Assembly (NCBI RefSeq): GCF_002865645.1
Contig: NW_020194600.1
Span: 310,001-374,000, forward strand
From: Hyaloscypha bicolor E
Lineage: Eukaryota; Ascomycota; Leotiomycetes; Helotiales; Hyaloscyphaceae
Length of the DNA stretch: 64,000 nt
Reading direction: 5' to 3'
Of the stretch, positions 1-13,700 are shown piece after piece (within the stretch, counting starts at the first letter, position 1; the number at the start of each line of letters is the position of its first letter). The notes beneath the pieces are model-generated. The model was not told the DNA's origin. It saw nothing but the letters and a program-made list of their open reading frames with translations, and did not search any database. Made by a program: the position numbers and the translations under genes.

Positions 1-1446
1 CTAATTATAATTCCTGTATAAAATATAATTATAATTAAATAACTAGTATTACTATTTTTATTTTATATAATATATTAAATAAGTATTTTAGAAATAATTA
101 TATTAAATTAGAAATTCTATTTTATATTTAATTTTTAGAATAAATTCTATATAAGAATTAATATTAAGCTTAAGCTTTTAATAGCTAATTATTTTTAAAT
201 AAATAAACGGAAATTATTAATTTATATTTTAATTAGAAATTATATTTATATATTAATTATTATTAGAATAATTATAATAAATGAATTACTATAATTAATT
301 ATTAATAAATCTTTTTTAATATAAAACTATTAGCTAGTTTCTATTTATAATTAAAAAAAACTATAAGTTTTATATTTTTCTAGACTAGAATTCTTTTATT
401 AAAGTTAGCTTATTTAAAAAGAAACTAAATAGAAATAAAATTAAAGTATTAGTAAATTAATTATATAAATTATAATAATTTATCTAAGGTTATATAAAGT
501 AAATATAAAAATAATATATTATATAAACTAATAAATATTATTATTTAATTAATTTTAAAATTAAAATTAAAATATAAATTATTATAAAATACTAGAAATT
601 TAATTATTTGAATTAGAAGCTAGAAAACTAAATAAAGAATTTATTTAAGATTCTAGAATAATATAGCTATTTATTTTTTCTAAAGCTATTTGAAATTATA
701 AAAATATATCTAGTTTTTTATATAAAAAAGCTATAAAAGAACTCTTAGAATTTATTATTAAATTAAATAAACCCGGAATTACTTTTATTAATATTAGAAA
801 ATAATAAATAAGAATATAATAATAATTAAATTAATAAGAAATAAACTAAAATATAGAATTTAATAAGTTAATTAGAATAAGAATCTAATATAATATCTAA
901 CTTTAATATTAAATAATAGCTTCCTGGTTTTATAAAGCTTTTATAATAATAATAATAATATATAAAAAGTTTTATAAAACTTATAATATTAGTTAAATTA
1001 TATAAAAAAAAATTTATCTAGAATTATATAGAAATAATAATAAATTCTTCTAAGTTATATATTAAAAATATCTGGTTTTTATATAATATTTATATTTAAA
1101 ATATTAGTTTATTTTAGAAAAGAAAATAATATAAAATTAGATAAATTAATAGGTTTTATAAAATTCAGAAATGAGTTTATTTTATAAAAAAAAGTAATAT
1201 TATAAATTCTAAATATCTGGTATTTAAAATATCTAATTAGATATTAAATATTTTCTAAATATATATAATATAGCCGCTTTATTAAAGAAATATACTTGAA
1301 ATATATTAGAGATATTTAAAAAACTAGTATATTATAAAAAATATTTTTTTCTTTATAGTTTTTTATATTCTAGTTTTTTCTTTTTTAGTTTTAAATCGTT
1401 TTTATAAGAAATCTTTTATTTTATTTTCTAAGTTCTAAATATTATA
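1..1446 (+). mobile_element. RIP-degraded Ty3/Gypsy element, 3' part (integrase end and LTR)
   Basis: This is an inverted copy of the element at about 61,030-62,200. Read on the plus strand, about 300-930 resembles, through many stops, the end of a fungal Gypsy integrase and the segment before the chromodomain (a weak match to the family pattern 'KLP..MKIHPVFHVSLL'). About 930-1446 corresponds to the 3' LTR, ending near AAGTTCTAAATA. The element runs off the left edge, so reverse transcriptase and protease are not visible here. Its coding capacity is destroyed by TAA/TAG stops of the kind RIP makes from CAA, CAG and TGG. Confidence 0.55.
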
Positions 1447-1561
1447 TTTATAATATTAAATATATTTCTTTAATAAAGTAATTATATTATATATATCTAG
1501 AAAATATCTAATATTTAGCTAAATATTTCAGATACTAAATATCTAGAAATTATAATATTAT
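1194..1561. repeat. Inverted repeat of about 100-bp arms at the Gypsy LTR end
   Basis: The arm at about 1194-1294 is repeated in reverse complement at about 1456-1561 (shared cores near CTTTATTAAAGAAATAT and CTAAATAT), with about 160 bp between. A single arm also lies inside the right-hand Gypsy LTR at about 61,176-61,290. The corresponding LTR piece at 45,300-45,557 lacks this block, which suggests a separate insertion into the LTR. Confidence 0.45.
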
Positions 1562-1891
1562 TAGTTCTATTTATTATCTTAAAATTATAACTAGAAATCT
1601 AATATATTTTTTTTATAATTATAATTTTACTAATATTTTCTTTATAAAGCTATTAAAAATAATAATAGATTCTAGATAAGAAATATAAATATAAAGCTTT
1701 AGATTAAAGTTATTATAAGCTTAGGAAAACTATTAGATTATTTCTAGAAACTTAATAACTTTTATATATTTTATAATTATAATAATATATAATTATATAT
1801 TTTTTTCGAAATATATATTCTTTTTAATAAATTATTTCTTTTATATTTTTCTTAATATTTTATTTAATATATTCTTAAATTTCTTAATTAG
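1562..1891. other. AT-rich stretch, nothing recognised
   Basis: Almost pure A/T with short CTAG-type motifs. No open frame, and no match to the other repeats in the window that I could see. Confidence 0.4.
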
Positions 1892-2343
1892 TATTATATA
1901 TTAATTCTTTATATTATTTTATAAAAATTTAAAGCTAGTTTAATAAAGCTTATTTAATATAATATATAAATAAATTAAATAAGCTTTATTAAATGTGAGG
2001 TATTTATTAGTAAGTAATAAGATAATAGAATAAATTAGTAAGTTATAAAACTATAGTATTAAATTTAGTATAGAACTAATCTCTATTCCTCTTATAAGGT
2101 CCAGGGAAGCCTCCTCTAAATAGAAGACCCCGATGACATATATATAATTAGTAATTTATAAGCCTAATACTTATAATATAAATAGTAGTTAGTTGTAAAG
2201 TCAAAGGGCCTCCGATCTACCTAATTAATACCTGTAATATCCGAGGTTCGTTATATGCCCTTAAGTTACGTGCGACCCTATATATATTATATTAAACTAG
2301 CTTTAAATTTTTATAAAATAATATAAAGAATTAATATATAATA
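1892..2343. mobile_element. MITE-like element with about 50-bp terminal inverted repeats and TA flanks
   Basis: Positions 1894-1944 (starting TTATATATTAATTC, ending CTAGTTTAAT) are repeated as a perfect reverse complement at 2291-2341, each end flanked by TA. The interior of about 345 bp has no coding frame. It contains a shorter inverted repeat (1942-1958 against 1977-1993) and a clearly less AT-rich core (about 2090-2275) with sequence such as GGTCCAGGGAAGCCTCC. TA flanks with long TIRs fit a non-autonomous Tc1/mariner-type element. No transposase partner with these ends was seen. Confidence 0.6.
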
Positions 2344-2511
2344 TAATTATTTATTAATATATAATTATTTTTATTATAATATAATTATTTTTATTATAAT
2401 ATAATTATTTTTATTATTAATATAATTGTTTTTATTATAATATAATTATTTTTTATTTATAATATAATTGTTTTTATTATAATATAATTATTTTATTATA
2501 ATATAATTATT
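2337..2511. repeat. Tandem repeat, about 20-bp unit
   Basis: About eight imperfect copies of ATAATTATTTTTATTATAAT, directly abutting the right end of the MITE-like element. Confidence 0.7.
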
Positions 2512-2743
2512 ATCTATTTCTAGTATTTCTTGAATTATTAGAATTTATATTTAGTATAATAATATATATAATTAGAATTAAAAGAAATATTTTCTTTTAT
2601 AATTTCTTTTATAATACTATTTTCGGGAATTTATTACTAGCTTTATAAATTATTATTATTTAAAACTAGCTAAATAAAATAAAGTATTATTTATATATAA
2701 ATATATATATATTCTTCTATTATTTTATATATATTATATAATA

Positions 2744-2858
<115 letters not shown>

Positions 2859-3054
2859 TAAAAAAATTTTTTTTTCTTTTTTTCTTTTAATATACTTTAT
2901 TAGTTTAGAACTATATAGTACGGCTAGCTAGCTAGCGTGTGTCTTAGTAGCTAATATACAGGCCCAAAATCCAATATAAGTATAATAAATAGTTGGGGAT
3001 ATATCTCTAGAATAAAAACTTAAGGAAATAAAGAAAATAAGTATAAATCGCAAA

Positions 3055-3192
3055 TCCTCTCCTATTCCCCTTCTCCTATTTCCTCTCCTATTTCCTCTCT
3101 TATTTCCTCTCTTATTTCCTCTCCTATTTCCTCTCCTATTTCCTTTCCTATTTCCTTCCCTATTTCCTCCCCTATTTCCTCCCCTATTTCCA
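3055..3192. repeat. 12-bp tandem repeat in the 3' UTR of LINE copy 1
   Basis: About ten copies of CCTATTTCCTCT with C/T variants. The same repeat, reverse-complemented as GGAAATAGGAGA, occupies the equivalent place in LINE copy 2. Confidence 0.85.
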
Positions 3193-3850
3193 CTTCCTCT
3201 ACTTCTATACTTTGCTTAATATGCCATTTTCTTATATATATACTAGTTTCTTTTAAGAATACTAGTATATTTAATATCCCAATTTCCGTATATAATAGTA
3301 ATTATAGGTTAAAAGCACTAGCTTCCAGGCTCCCTTTAAATAGACTAAATAGTCTAAAACGTTCCTCCCTATATAGTATATAATATAGAAGAAGGTGCTT
3401 TATATTCTCAGTTTTGCCATATTTGTATTTATTATTAGATACTATTTTTAGCCTATATAAATAGGACTTTAAATATCCGTGGCCTAGCTTTAGCTAGAAG
3501 AATATACTAGCTATAGGCCTAAGTATTCCTATAGGTAAGTTTATTTTTCTGGATACTTTCTATAAATATATATTACTATATGATTCTAGCTGGGTTTTCG
3601 GTTTAATATAAGATTCTAAAAGTAGTCTATACTCTAGTTTCTTAACTTTATTAATTTTAACCCCTAGGAAAGCAAAGGAGGTTTTTACTAATTTAGGTTC
3701 TAATATAGGAGAAGTGGTACCTAGCTTAGCTAGTATATCTGCTTCTTTATTCTCTATTATATCCGTATATCCTGGAACCCAGATTAGTTCTATATTAGCT
3801 CCTTTAGCTTTAAGGGCCTTAGTAGCTAATATAGCTCTAATCTATTAACT

Positions 3851-4075
3851 TTAACCGGGCTTATTAGAAGGAGTTTTTAGTCTTAATAAACTAGCTTGGT
3901 TATCTATATAGATATTAAAAAGCTCTCCTCTCTTTACTTTATTACTAGTATATTTAATAGCCCTAGTAATGCCTTCTAGTTCTCCGTTATAGACTATAGT
4001 ACTAGCTCCTATATTCTGGCTTTTTCTATATTTAGCTATAACCGGAATATAAGAAGTTTCATAACTATAAACCAC
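3851..4075 (-). pseudogene. LINE RNase H fragment, surviving open frame
   Basis: A 74-codon open stretch within LINE copy 1. It carries the middle of a retroelement RNase H domain: GASTIVYNGELEGITRAIKY holds the catalytic-region E, and IYIDNQAS holds the D-N-Q-A block. Downstream the frame would continue to the WVPG and ADILAK motifs but is cut by a TAA. It is a passively surviving piece of the LINE pol protein, not an independent gene. Confidence 0.7.
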
Positions 4076-7000
4076 GAGCCCTAGGCCTATTCCGATTCCT
4101 TTTTCAGTTTGAGATCTATTTATATATATAGATAGTATAGAGCTACTATTATATAAAGTCTTTAGGTAGAAATTATGTAATATAGTAGTCTCTTTCTTTA
4201 GCTCTTTTAATATAGTAATTTTATAAGGTACTTCTTTATTCCAGAGAGCAAAATAGAAGTATCTTATAGTCTCTAGATCTCTAGAATCTACTAGATTACT
4301 AATAGAATCTACTATAGTTTCTATTTGAGACTTTTTAGCTAAGCGATCTTGCTTTAGATTAGTATTTAGATTATAAATAGAGTCTATATTAGATTCTATT
4401 ACTTCTAAATCTCTAGATCTTTAGAAGAACTTCTTGAACTCTAGTCTAATAGGGTATTTTAGACTTAGTTTAAGGATATGGAAGGCATATTAATATTAAC
4501 TATGGTTTAGTCTTATAATAGGTGAAACTAAAGCTAATTCGACCTCTATAGGAATAATAGGAGCAGTTTTGAATACTCCTAGGGTTTTCCTTAGGGCTAG
4601 GTTTTAAATCGCCTATAAAGGCCGAATTTGAGCTTTGCTTTTAGTCTTCTACTATAGTATAGAACTATAGTCTATTATACTAGTAATACAGGCTAAATAT
4701 AGCTATCTAATTATAAAAGGAGATAAGCCATATAATATATTTATAAGTCTTTATATCTTATAAAAGGCTTGTTTTGCTTTGGATATCCTATAGGCTATAT
4801 ATTTCTTAAATCTGAGATTTTCATCGAAATAGATCCCTAGCTATTTGACTACTTTACTAGGGGAAACTAGTTCCCTATTAGGTAGTTTTAAACTAGACTT
4901 ATTTTTGGAATTATTAAAATAAATAAGCTCTGTTTTATCTATATTAAAGCTAATAGTATTCTTTTTCCCTAAGTTAACTATATTCTTTACTTTCTGTTCT
5001 AGGGTCTTTATATTCTTTTTAAGACTTTTAGAAGCGGTAGTAAGGGATATATTATCTAAATAAGATCTGAATTTAATATTTACTAATTTAAATAAGTCTC
5101 GGATATAGATAAGAAATAATATAGGGGATATAGGGCTACCTTATAAAATACTAGTAAGTATAGACCTAAATGCTTTTATACTATTATTAAAAGCTAGTTA
5201 TAATACTCGGTTATCTAGAAATAATAATACCTAGAGAATAAGGCTAGTAAGTAGTAGTAAACTAATTATAATCTATAATAGCCTATTCTTGGATATGTAA
5301 TTAAAGGCGTCTTTAATATCTAGGAAGAAAGTACTAGTTTTTAGCTTATAGGACTTATTTAATTCTACTTTATTTTATAATAATAAAGCAGTATTAATAG
5401 CTAACTTATAGAGCCTATCTCTTATTTGGGAATAGTATAGTAGGTTACTAGTCTCGGCTAAATAGCTAAGTTGCCTAGCTAGTATTCTCTCAGAAACCTT
5501 CTCTAAGTAATTAAGTAAGGAAATAACTCGATATGCTTTGGATAGGAAATAGTTTGGTTTTCCTGATTTCTTTAGAATAAAGCTAGTAGCTTGTTTCCAG
5601 ACTTTAGGGTAGTATCCCTTATTAATAAATAAGAAGTATAGTCTATAAAAGATATCTAGAGAAGCTCTATAAGTATAGACTATAATCTCTTGAGTAACTA
5701 AGTCTAGTCTAGGGGTTTTCCCTTTTATCTTAGAGATATAGGCTTATTCTAGCTCTATTTTAGATAAAATAGGCCAGTTCTACTTTGAGCTAGGCCTATA
5801 GTCTATTAGACTAATAGGTACTATAATAGGAGGAAGTGGGAAAAGTATAGTTCTAAAGATATTATACTTCTCTTAAAAAGTTAATTTTAGCTTATTTGAA
5901 CTATTATCTAAGATACTAGGAATAGATTAATATATAGTATTTTTAGTATATTTTATAGCTTTAAAAATTGACTAGAAGTCTTTATTCTCTAAGAACTTAT
6001 TCTAGTATACTAGCTTAGTACTCTTAATAGTATTAAAATAAGTGTTTTTTATATTTTAGAGTTCTTATTTATAGAGAGTATACCCTAAAGCTTTAGACTT
6101 ATGGCTATAGTATAGTATTAATTTATATAAGGTCTTTAAATCCTTATTCTACTAGGGTTTAGAATACGGACTAGTAATAGATTTTGGAATACTATTACTA
6201 GCTGCTTCTACTATTCTATTAGTAAAGTCTTTTACTAATAGGTCTAGTTTATAATTTCTAGATATACTAGTAAATGGAAAGGATATATTCTTAAGGCTAT
6301 TAATAAGATAGCTTATAAATTTAGCCCAGTCTGCTTTCTTAGTATTAAATCTGACTAGATTAGAACTAGAGCTATAAGTCGATTTACTAATAGTAAATAG
6401 AACCCCGAAGTAATTAGAACCTAAGTCTAGTAATATTTACTAGTTTTTAATCTTAGTTACTATTCTACTAGTAATAAAACTTAAGTCTAATATAGAAGAA
6501 ATAGATATATTAGGTCTATAGAAGGTATCTTTCCCTGGTTTATTTAATAGCCTTAGAGAATAGTTCTCTATATAGCTAATTAAATAAACTATATAACTAC
6601 TTTGAGGTTTAAGGAAATCCTACCAAGGATAATATATATTAAAATCACCTAGTAATAAAGAGCTATTATAGAGAGTAATAGGTAAAATACTCTCTTTTAA
6701 TATAGTTAATATACTATTAGAGTCTTCTAGATAAATTATATTATAGAAATTAATTAGCTATATTTTTAGTATATCTAGACTTAAGTCTATAATTAAGTAA
6801 TTAGAATTACTTAGTAAGTTTGAGGCTAGACTAGCTTATAGTTTGCAAGCTATATAAAATAGGGTTCTAGGCCTCAGGGTACCGTAATTCGGGAGTATTT
6901 GGAAATAGCTAGAGTATATAGTAGAATAATATTTCCGATTATTACTATCCCTTACTATTACCTATAGTTCCTGGATTACTAGGACTTTAATATCTAGTTC

Positions 7001-7640
7001 TATAGCTATTTATAAGACGTTTTTAGTAGTAGAGCTATTATAATTTATATTAACTTATAGTACTTTAATATAGCTACTTATTAATAGTAATAGTAGGAAT
7101 TATAGTAGTAGTAGCTTTTTTAATTACTAAATAAATCTTATATAGCTTAGAACTAGCTAAATAGGTAGTACTTAAGTAATTAGAGTATTTAGTAGTTATA
7201 TAGGGGCATTTTTTGCCCTTCTTCTTATAGATAGAGTAAAAATAGTTCTTAGTTACGTAACTCTTATTATATAGTAAGTACTTAGGTTCCTTTTTATAAA
7301 TAGAATCTAAATACTCGTATTCTATATACCTAGTATACTATATAGTACTAGAAATAGTATAGTATTTTACTACTTTAGTAGAGATCCCGGTTATAAGAAG
7401 TCTATTTTTAATAGCTCTATTAGCTTGAATCTCGGTAGGAAATACTATTATTACTAAACCGGCTTACTAGAGGCCTGAGTCTCTTTTCTCCTTAGAAGTA
7501 GCCTAATAGGGCTGGCTAATAGGCTCTAGTTCCTTATTAAAGGTCTTGATTTCTTCTAGGACTAAGTCTATTCCTTTGGGTATATTAAACTTATAAATAG
7601 GTAAACTATAGATAATAACTTTATACTAAGGTTCTTCTTT

Positions 7641-7895
7641 TTATATACTTGTAACTAAGGGAAGTACTTTCTTTATAATAGCTTGATTTTGAACCAGAAA
7701 GTCAGAATTAAATTCGAGAGTAATATTAACTATAATATTACTCTTTAAGGAAAGAAAGACTATAGAGATTACTAGTTCCTTGATTTCCTTAGAGCGGAAA
7801 GTAGTATTAAGCAAATTATAAGTAGAAATAGCAGAGAACAAGCTAGCCTGCTCTATATAAGCTAGTAAGAAGGTGCTTTTCCTAGAGAGGGCCAT
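7641..7895 (-). pseudogene. LINE ORF1 (gag-like) fragment
   Basis: An 84-codon open stretch starting at an ATG (7,895) in the ORF1 region of LINE copy 1. It begins MALSRKSTFLLAYIEQASLF and is matched by copy 2 near 11,660-11,900. It lies upstream of the degraded zinc-knuckle region. A broken remnant of the RNA-binding ORF1 protein. Confidence 0.55.
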
Positions 7896-9002
7896 AGATT
7901 TCGAGCTAGTATTACAAGTACTAGAACTACTAGTATTACGGGCACTAAGTGGTTTATTAGTATTACGAGTACTACTACTACTAGTAAGTATACTAGGGCC
8001 TTTTCCTCCCTAATTTTTAGACTTAGTATATAATACTATAGTCCAGTTCTTTTCCGAGTAAGATTATGGTTTTTGAGTAGCGATTTTAGCCCAAGTAGGC
8101 TTTTCGGGGGTAGTTTTAGCTTGAGTAGCTAGTTTGGCTTGAGTTCTTAACTGAATTTTAATCCGTTTAGTAGTATTTTCGAGATTTGCTATCTGGGAGG
8201 CTAGTAAAGTACTAGTATAGCGGATACGGCCGAATTTAGTATATTCTCTAAAGATTTCTACTAAATCTAGTAGTCGAGATTACTAGTTATATAACGGAGT
8301 AATAGTAATAGCTTTAACTATTAAGTTCCGGGCTTAACGAATTAGTAATTTAGCTTTATTCGAAGCTTGATTCTAATATTAGTAGTAGTTTCCGTAGTTT
8401 TGGTATTTCTTATTAATATTACTATTAATATTACTCAAGCTAGGGCCATGCTTTAGCCTGTTCTAGAGGCGGCTTAGTCGAGCCATACTAGCTGAATTAG
8501 GCTGAGGAAAAGGGGCTGCGAGTTTGTCTGAAGAGATGGGATTTATAGCTAAATCGAATACGAATTGAGCTCCCTGGCTGAACCGAGCTAGTGGGGAGCT
8601 AGTGGGTAGGTCTAGCTATTTGCTAGGGCCCTCTGGAAGCTCTCCGAGCTCTTGAAAGTCAATGGGAGGGGGGCTAGAGCCCGGGGGGTCAGGGGGGGCC
8701 ATTTAGTCTATTCTAGCTCTACTTATAGTAGGTTCTAGAGCCTGGGGCCAAAGGGCTGAGGTGTATTGAGTGAGTTCTGAAGGTGGGTGAAGTGTGGGTA
8801 TGAAAGTAAAGGAGGTAAAAAAACCGGAAAAAATAATTATAAATAATATAATATTATTATTAGTTTTTTTAATATAAAATTTATTAAAAATATAAAAGGT
8901 ATTATTTTAAAATATAAAAGATATTATTTTAAAATATAAATATTTTAAAATAATATTAAAATAATAAAAAATAATAAAAAATAAATTCAAGAATAAAATT
9001 AT

Positions 9003-9301
9003 TATTAGTATAGCTATTTTTTTGGGAGTTATATATATAATTACGGGATACGAGATACGGGATATAGGTAATAGGATATAAGTAATAGGATATGAGATAC
9101 GAGATATAGTTATATAACCTCGTATCTTATTAGTAACTCGACTAGTAGACTAGACTCCTTTAGGCTTAATAGATTTAGGGATCGTATATTAATACTATAA
9201 TATTATAATTCCTACTTCTAAATAATAATAACTTTACTAACTAATATAACTAGTATTTCTATACCTATATAATAGTACTATATATTATTAGTAAACTAAG
9301 A
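9003..9301 (+). repeat. Copia-A 5' LTR
   Basis: Aligns along its length with 21,054-21,342. It contains the repeated GGATATAGGTAATAGGATATA block and the GTAACTCGACTAGTAGACTAG core shared, often reverse-complemented, with the other Copia LTRs in the window. Confidence 0.85.
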
Positions 9302-10711
9302 CTAATTAGTTTATATATATAAATTAGAGAAGATTTTAGATTAGTCCTAAAAGTATTTAGTAGCCTAAAACAAATCTAGTCTATTCTATATTAAAGGAAA
9401 GAACTATTTACTAACTTTATAAAAGTATTTAATAGCCTATAGAGAAGATATCTAGCTCTTACTAATTAATAAGTAATTAGCTATTTAATTATCTATTTAT
9501 TTAACTTCTATTATTCTTTAAAACTAACTTCTTTTAGCTTTAAGATTATTTTTTTAGAAACTATTTTTTTTATTTATATAATACCCGTATTTATAGGACT
9601 TTTTTCCCGGAATATATACCCTATATATATCTTTAAAGCTATTTAACTATTATTTCGATTTTACTATTAAGTCGAGTTCTTTGAGCTTTAGACCCTCCCG
9701 GAATTATAATATTTCACTTTCTAAATTTCTCGTTATAGACGAAATATTTAAGGGCAAAATATTTACTTTAATATCTATAATATCTCTAGATATCTGAGAT
9801 ATCTGAAATCTGAACCAGGTATCTAGATATCTTTACTACTAAATTCTTTCTATAAACCTATTACGAATTACCTTACCTTTAAACTTCTCTTACTATAAAC
9901 CATATATATATACTAGGAAGAACCTGAACTCGGTTTAGTATAAATACTAATAAGGGAAAGAAACTAATTAAGAAATAAGAGAATAGTATTAACCTAGTAA
10001 TTATAATAAAGACTAAACTTCAGGAATATATAATTACTAAGATATATTAGTATATCTTATATAAAAAGAATAATAATAATCTATGGGATCTATTCTAGAA
10101 TAACTTTAAAAACTTTAATACTATAGTATATAGTCTAATTAATTATATACTAATATAAAATCTTTGAGTCTAACTTTAGTATAATAATATTTATATTAAA
10201 TAGAACTATAGAAACCTTACTATTATATAATTCTTTATTAACTTTGCCTAAGAAGAAATAAAGAGTATATAAAACAAAGCTAATATTATTAATAATAATC
10301 TAATTAGAACGGATCTTCTTTAGGGACCTATTATATTAGTTTATCTTATTCTAGATAGAACTAGATATAAGAGAACTAGATAATCTTAGTTAAGAAATTA
10401 AGCTATTTATTTATCTTTTCTAAATTAAGGCTATTTACTACTTTTACCTTTATTACTACTAGTATTACTACCGAACCCGAACTACTATTAATTAGTACTT
10501 ACTATTTCTACTAGAAAGCTTATTAGGGAAGTAGTAAAGATATATTCCGAAATATAAAAGTATAATAGAACTAATAGTAGTTTTAATTATAAACTCACTA
10601 TTTTCCTTAATATCTACTAATATATAGAGCTCCTAGAAGAGGTACTAGCAAGAGCTTTTCCTACTATATTAAAGGAACTAGTATAAGACTACTTCTATAA
10701 TAACTAGCTCT

Positions 10712-13700
10712 TATATACTTTTTTTCCGGTTTTTTACTTCCCTTACTTTTAGATATATACTTTACCTACCTATAGAACTCACTCCATATACTTACTCCCT
10801 TTAGCCCCAGGCTCTAGAACCTACTATAAGTAGAACTAGAGCCGGCTAAATAGCCCCCCCTGATCCCCCGGGCTCTAGCCCCCCTAATATCGATCTCCAG
10901 GACCTCGGAGAGCTCCCTGAGAGCCCTAGCTCGGAGCTAGAGCTACCTACTAGCCCCCTATTACCTCGATCCCCCCCGGGTTCCCAGTTCGCCTTTAATT
11001 TAACTACAAACCCTATATTCTCAGACGAACTCGCAGCCCCTTTTTCTTAGCTTAATTTGGCTAGTATGAATTAATAGAGCCGTATACTAAATAGGCTAAA
11101 GCATAGCCCTAGCTCGAGCAATATTAATAGTAATATTAATAAGAAATACCAAAACCACGGAAACTATTACTAATATTAGAACCAAGCTTCGAATAAAGCT
11201 AAATTACTAATCCGCAAAGCCCAAAGCTTAATAGTTAAAGCTATTAGTATTACTATATTATATAACTAGTAATCTCGACTACTAGATCTAGTAGAAATCT
11301 TTAGGGAATATACAGAATTCGGTTATATATACTATACTAGTACTTTACTAGCTTCTCAAGTAGTAAACCTCGAAAATGCCACTAAACGGATCGAAATTCA
11401 AGTAAGAACCCAAGCAAAAACTATCCCTATAAAACCTATATAAGCTATATAAGCTAAGCCTACTTGGGCTAGTATAGCTAGTTAAGAACCTATATACTCG
11501 GCAAAAGATAAGGACTAGATCCTAGTATTATATACTAAGTCCAAAAATCAGGGAAGAAATAGTACTAGTATACTTACTAGTAGTAATAGTACTTGTAGTA
11601 CTAATACTAATACTCGTAATACTAGCCTATATAGTATATATAATACTAAAAACACAGCCTTCTCTAGGAAATACACCTTCCTACTAGCTTATATAGAGCA
11701 GGCTACTTCCTTTTCAGCTATTTCTATTCGTAATTTGCTTAATACTGCTTTCTACTCTAAGGGAATTAAGGGACTAGTAATCTCTATAGTCTTTCTTTTC
11801 TTAAAGAGTAATATTATAGTAAATACTATCCCTGAGTTTAACTCTGACTTTCTGGTTTAAAATATTAAGATTATAAAAGAGATACTTCCCTTAGTTAAAA
11901 GTATATAAAAAGGGGAATTATAATATAAAGTTATTATCTATAATATACCTATTCGTGAGTTTAATATACCCGAAGAAATAGACTTAGTCCTAAAAGAGAT
12001 TAAGATCTTTAATAAAGAACTAGAGCCTATTAGCCAGCCTTATTAGGCCACTTCTAAGGAAAAGAGAGACTCAGGCCTCCAGCGAGCCGGTTTAGTAGTA
12101 GTAATATTCCCTACCGAGATCTAAGCTAATAGAGCTATTAAAAATAGACTTCTTATAGCCGAAATCTCTACTAAGATAGTAAAATATTATACTATCTCTA
12201 ATACTATATAATATACTAGGTATATAGGGTATAGGTATTTAGATTCTATTTATAAAAGAGAACCTAAGTATTTACTATATAAAGAAAGTCATATAACTAA
12301 GAACTATTTTTATTCTATTTATAAAAAGAAGAGTAAAAAATACCCTTATATAATTACTAAATACTCTAATTACTTAAGTACTATACATTTAGCTAATTCC
12401 AAGCTATATGAAGTATACTTAGCTATTAAAGCTACTATAATTCCTACTATTACTATTAATAAGTAACTATATTAAAGTATTATAAGTTAATATAAATTAT
12501 AATAGAATTACTACTAAAAACGTCTTATAAATAACTATAGAATTAGATATTAAAGTCCTAGTAATCCAGGAACTATAGGTAATAGTAAGGGATAATAATA
12601 ATCGGAAATATTATTCTATTATATACTCGAGCTATTATTAAATACTCCCGAATTACGGTATCTTAAGACCTAGAACCTTAATTTATATAGCCCGTGAATT
12701 ACAGGCTAGCCTAGCTCAAAACTTACTAAGTAATCCAGATTATCTAATTATAGACTTAAGTCTAGATATACTAAAAATACAGCTAATTAATTTCTATAAT
12801 ATAATTTATTTAGAAGACCCTAATAATATATTAACTATATTAAAAAAGGACATTTTACCTATTACTTTCTTTAATAGCTTATTATTACTAGGCGATTTTA
12901 ATATATATTATCCTTAGTAGGATTCCCTAAGGCCTTAAAGCAGTTATATAATCCATTTAATTAGCTATATAGAGAGTTACTTTCTAAGGCTATTAAATAA
13001 AATAGGGGAAGGTATTTTTTATAAATCTAATATATCTACTTCTTCTATATTAGACTTAAGTTTTGCTACTAGTAGAATAGTAACTAAGATTAAAGACTAG
13101 CAAGTACTACTAGACTTAGGTTCTAATTACTTTGGGATACTATTTACTATTAGTAAGTCGACTTATAGCTCTAGTTCTAATCCAGTCAGATTTAATACTA
13201 GGAAAGCGGACTGGGCTAAATTTACAAGCTATCTTATTAGTAGCCTTAATAATATACTCTTTCTACTTACTAGTATACCTGGAAACCATAAACTAGACCT
13301 ATTAGCTAAGGACTTTACTAATAGAATAGTAGATATGGCTAGTAATAGTATTTCAAAATCTACTATTAGTTTATATTTTAAACCCTAGTAAAATAAGGAC
13401 TTAAAGACTTTATATAAATTAATACTATATTATAGCCGTAAATCTAAAGCCTTAAGGTATACTCTCTATAAATAAGAACTCTAAAATATAAAGAATACCT
13501 ACTTTAATACTATTAAAAGTACTAAGCTAGTATATTAGAATAAGTTCTTAGAGAATAAAGACTTCTAGTCAATTTTTAAAGCTATAAAGTATACTAAAGA
13601 TACCTTATATAAACCGATCCCTAGTATCTTAAATAATAATAGTAGAAATAATAGTAATAGTAGTAATAGTAATAATAGTAGTAATAGTAATTTAAAGTCG

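Larger units (their letters stand above)
2868..8836 (-). mobile_element. Tad1-like non-LTR retrotransposon (LINE), copy 1, degraded
   Basis: Homologous along its whole length to copy 2 (10,712-16,734) in opposite orientation. From the 5' end (right) it holds: a GC-richer 5' region (about 8,450-8,800); ORF1 with an open remnant at 7,895-7,641; APE-type endonuclease; reverse transcriptase, where the YxDD box reads YLDN near 5,055; RNase H (4,075-3,740, with WVPG then ADILAK); and a final GH...YL..L segment near 3,430-3,480 typical of fungal LINE C-termini. A 12-bp repeat lies in the 3' UTR. Many TAA/TAG stops and Cys-to-Tyr changes fit RIP. No target duplication could be defined because the 3' flank is a TAA microsatellite. 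Confidence 0.8.

Noticed and set aside
2090..2275. tRNA gene in the GC-richer core of the MITE-like element
   Set aside because: A GTTCG-like word is present but no cloverleaf or matching A box could be drawn.
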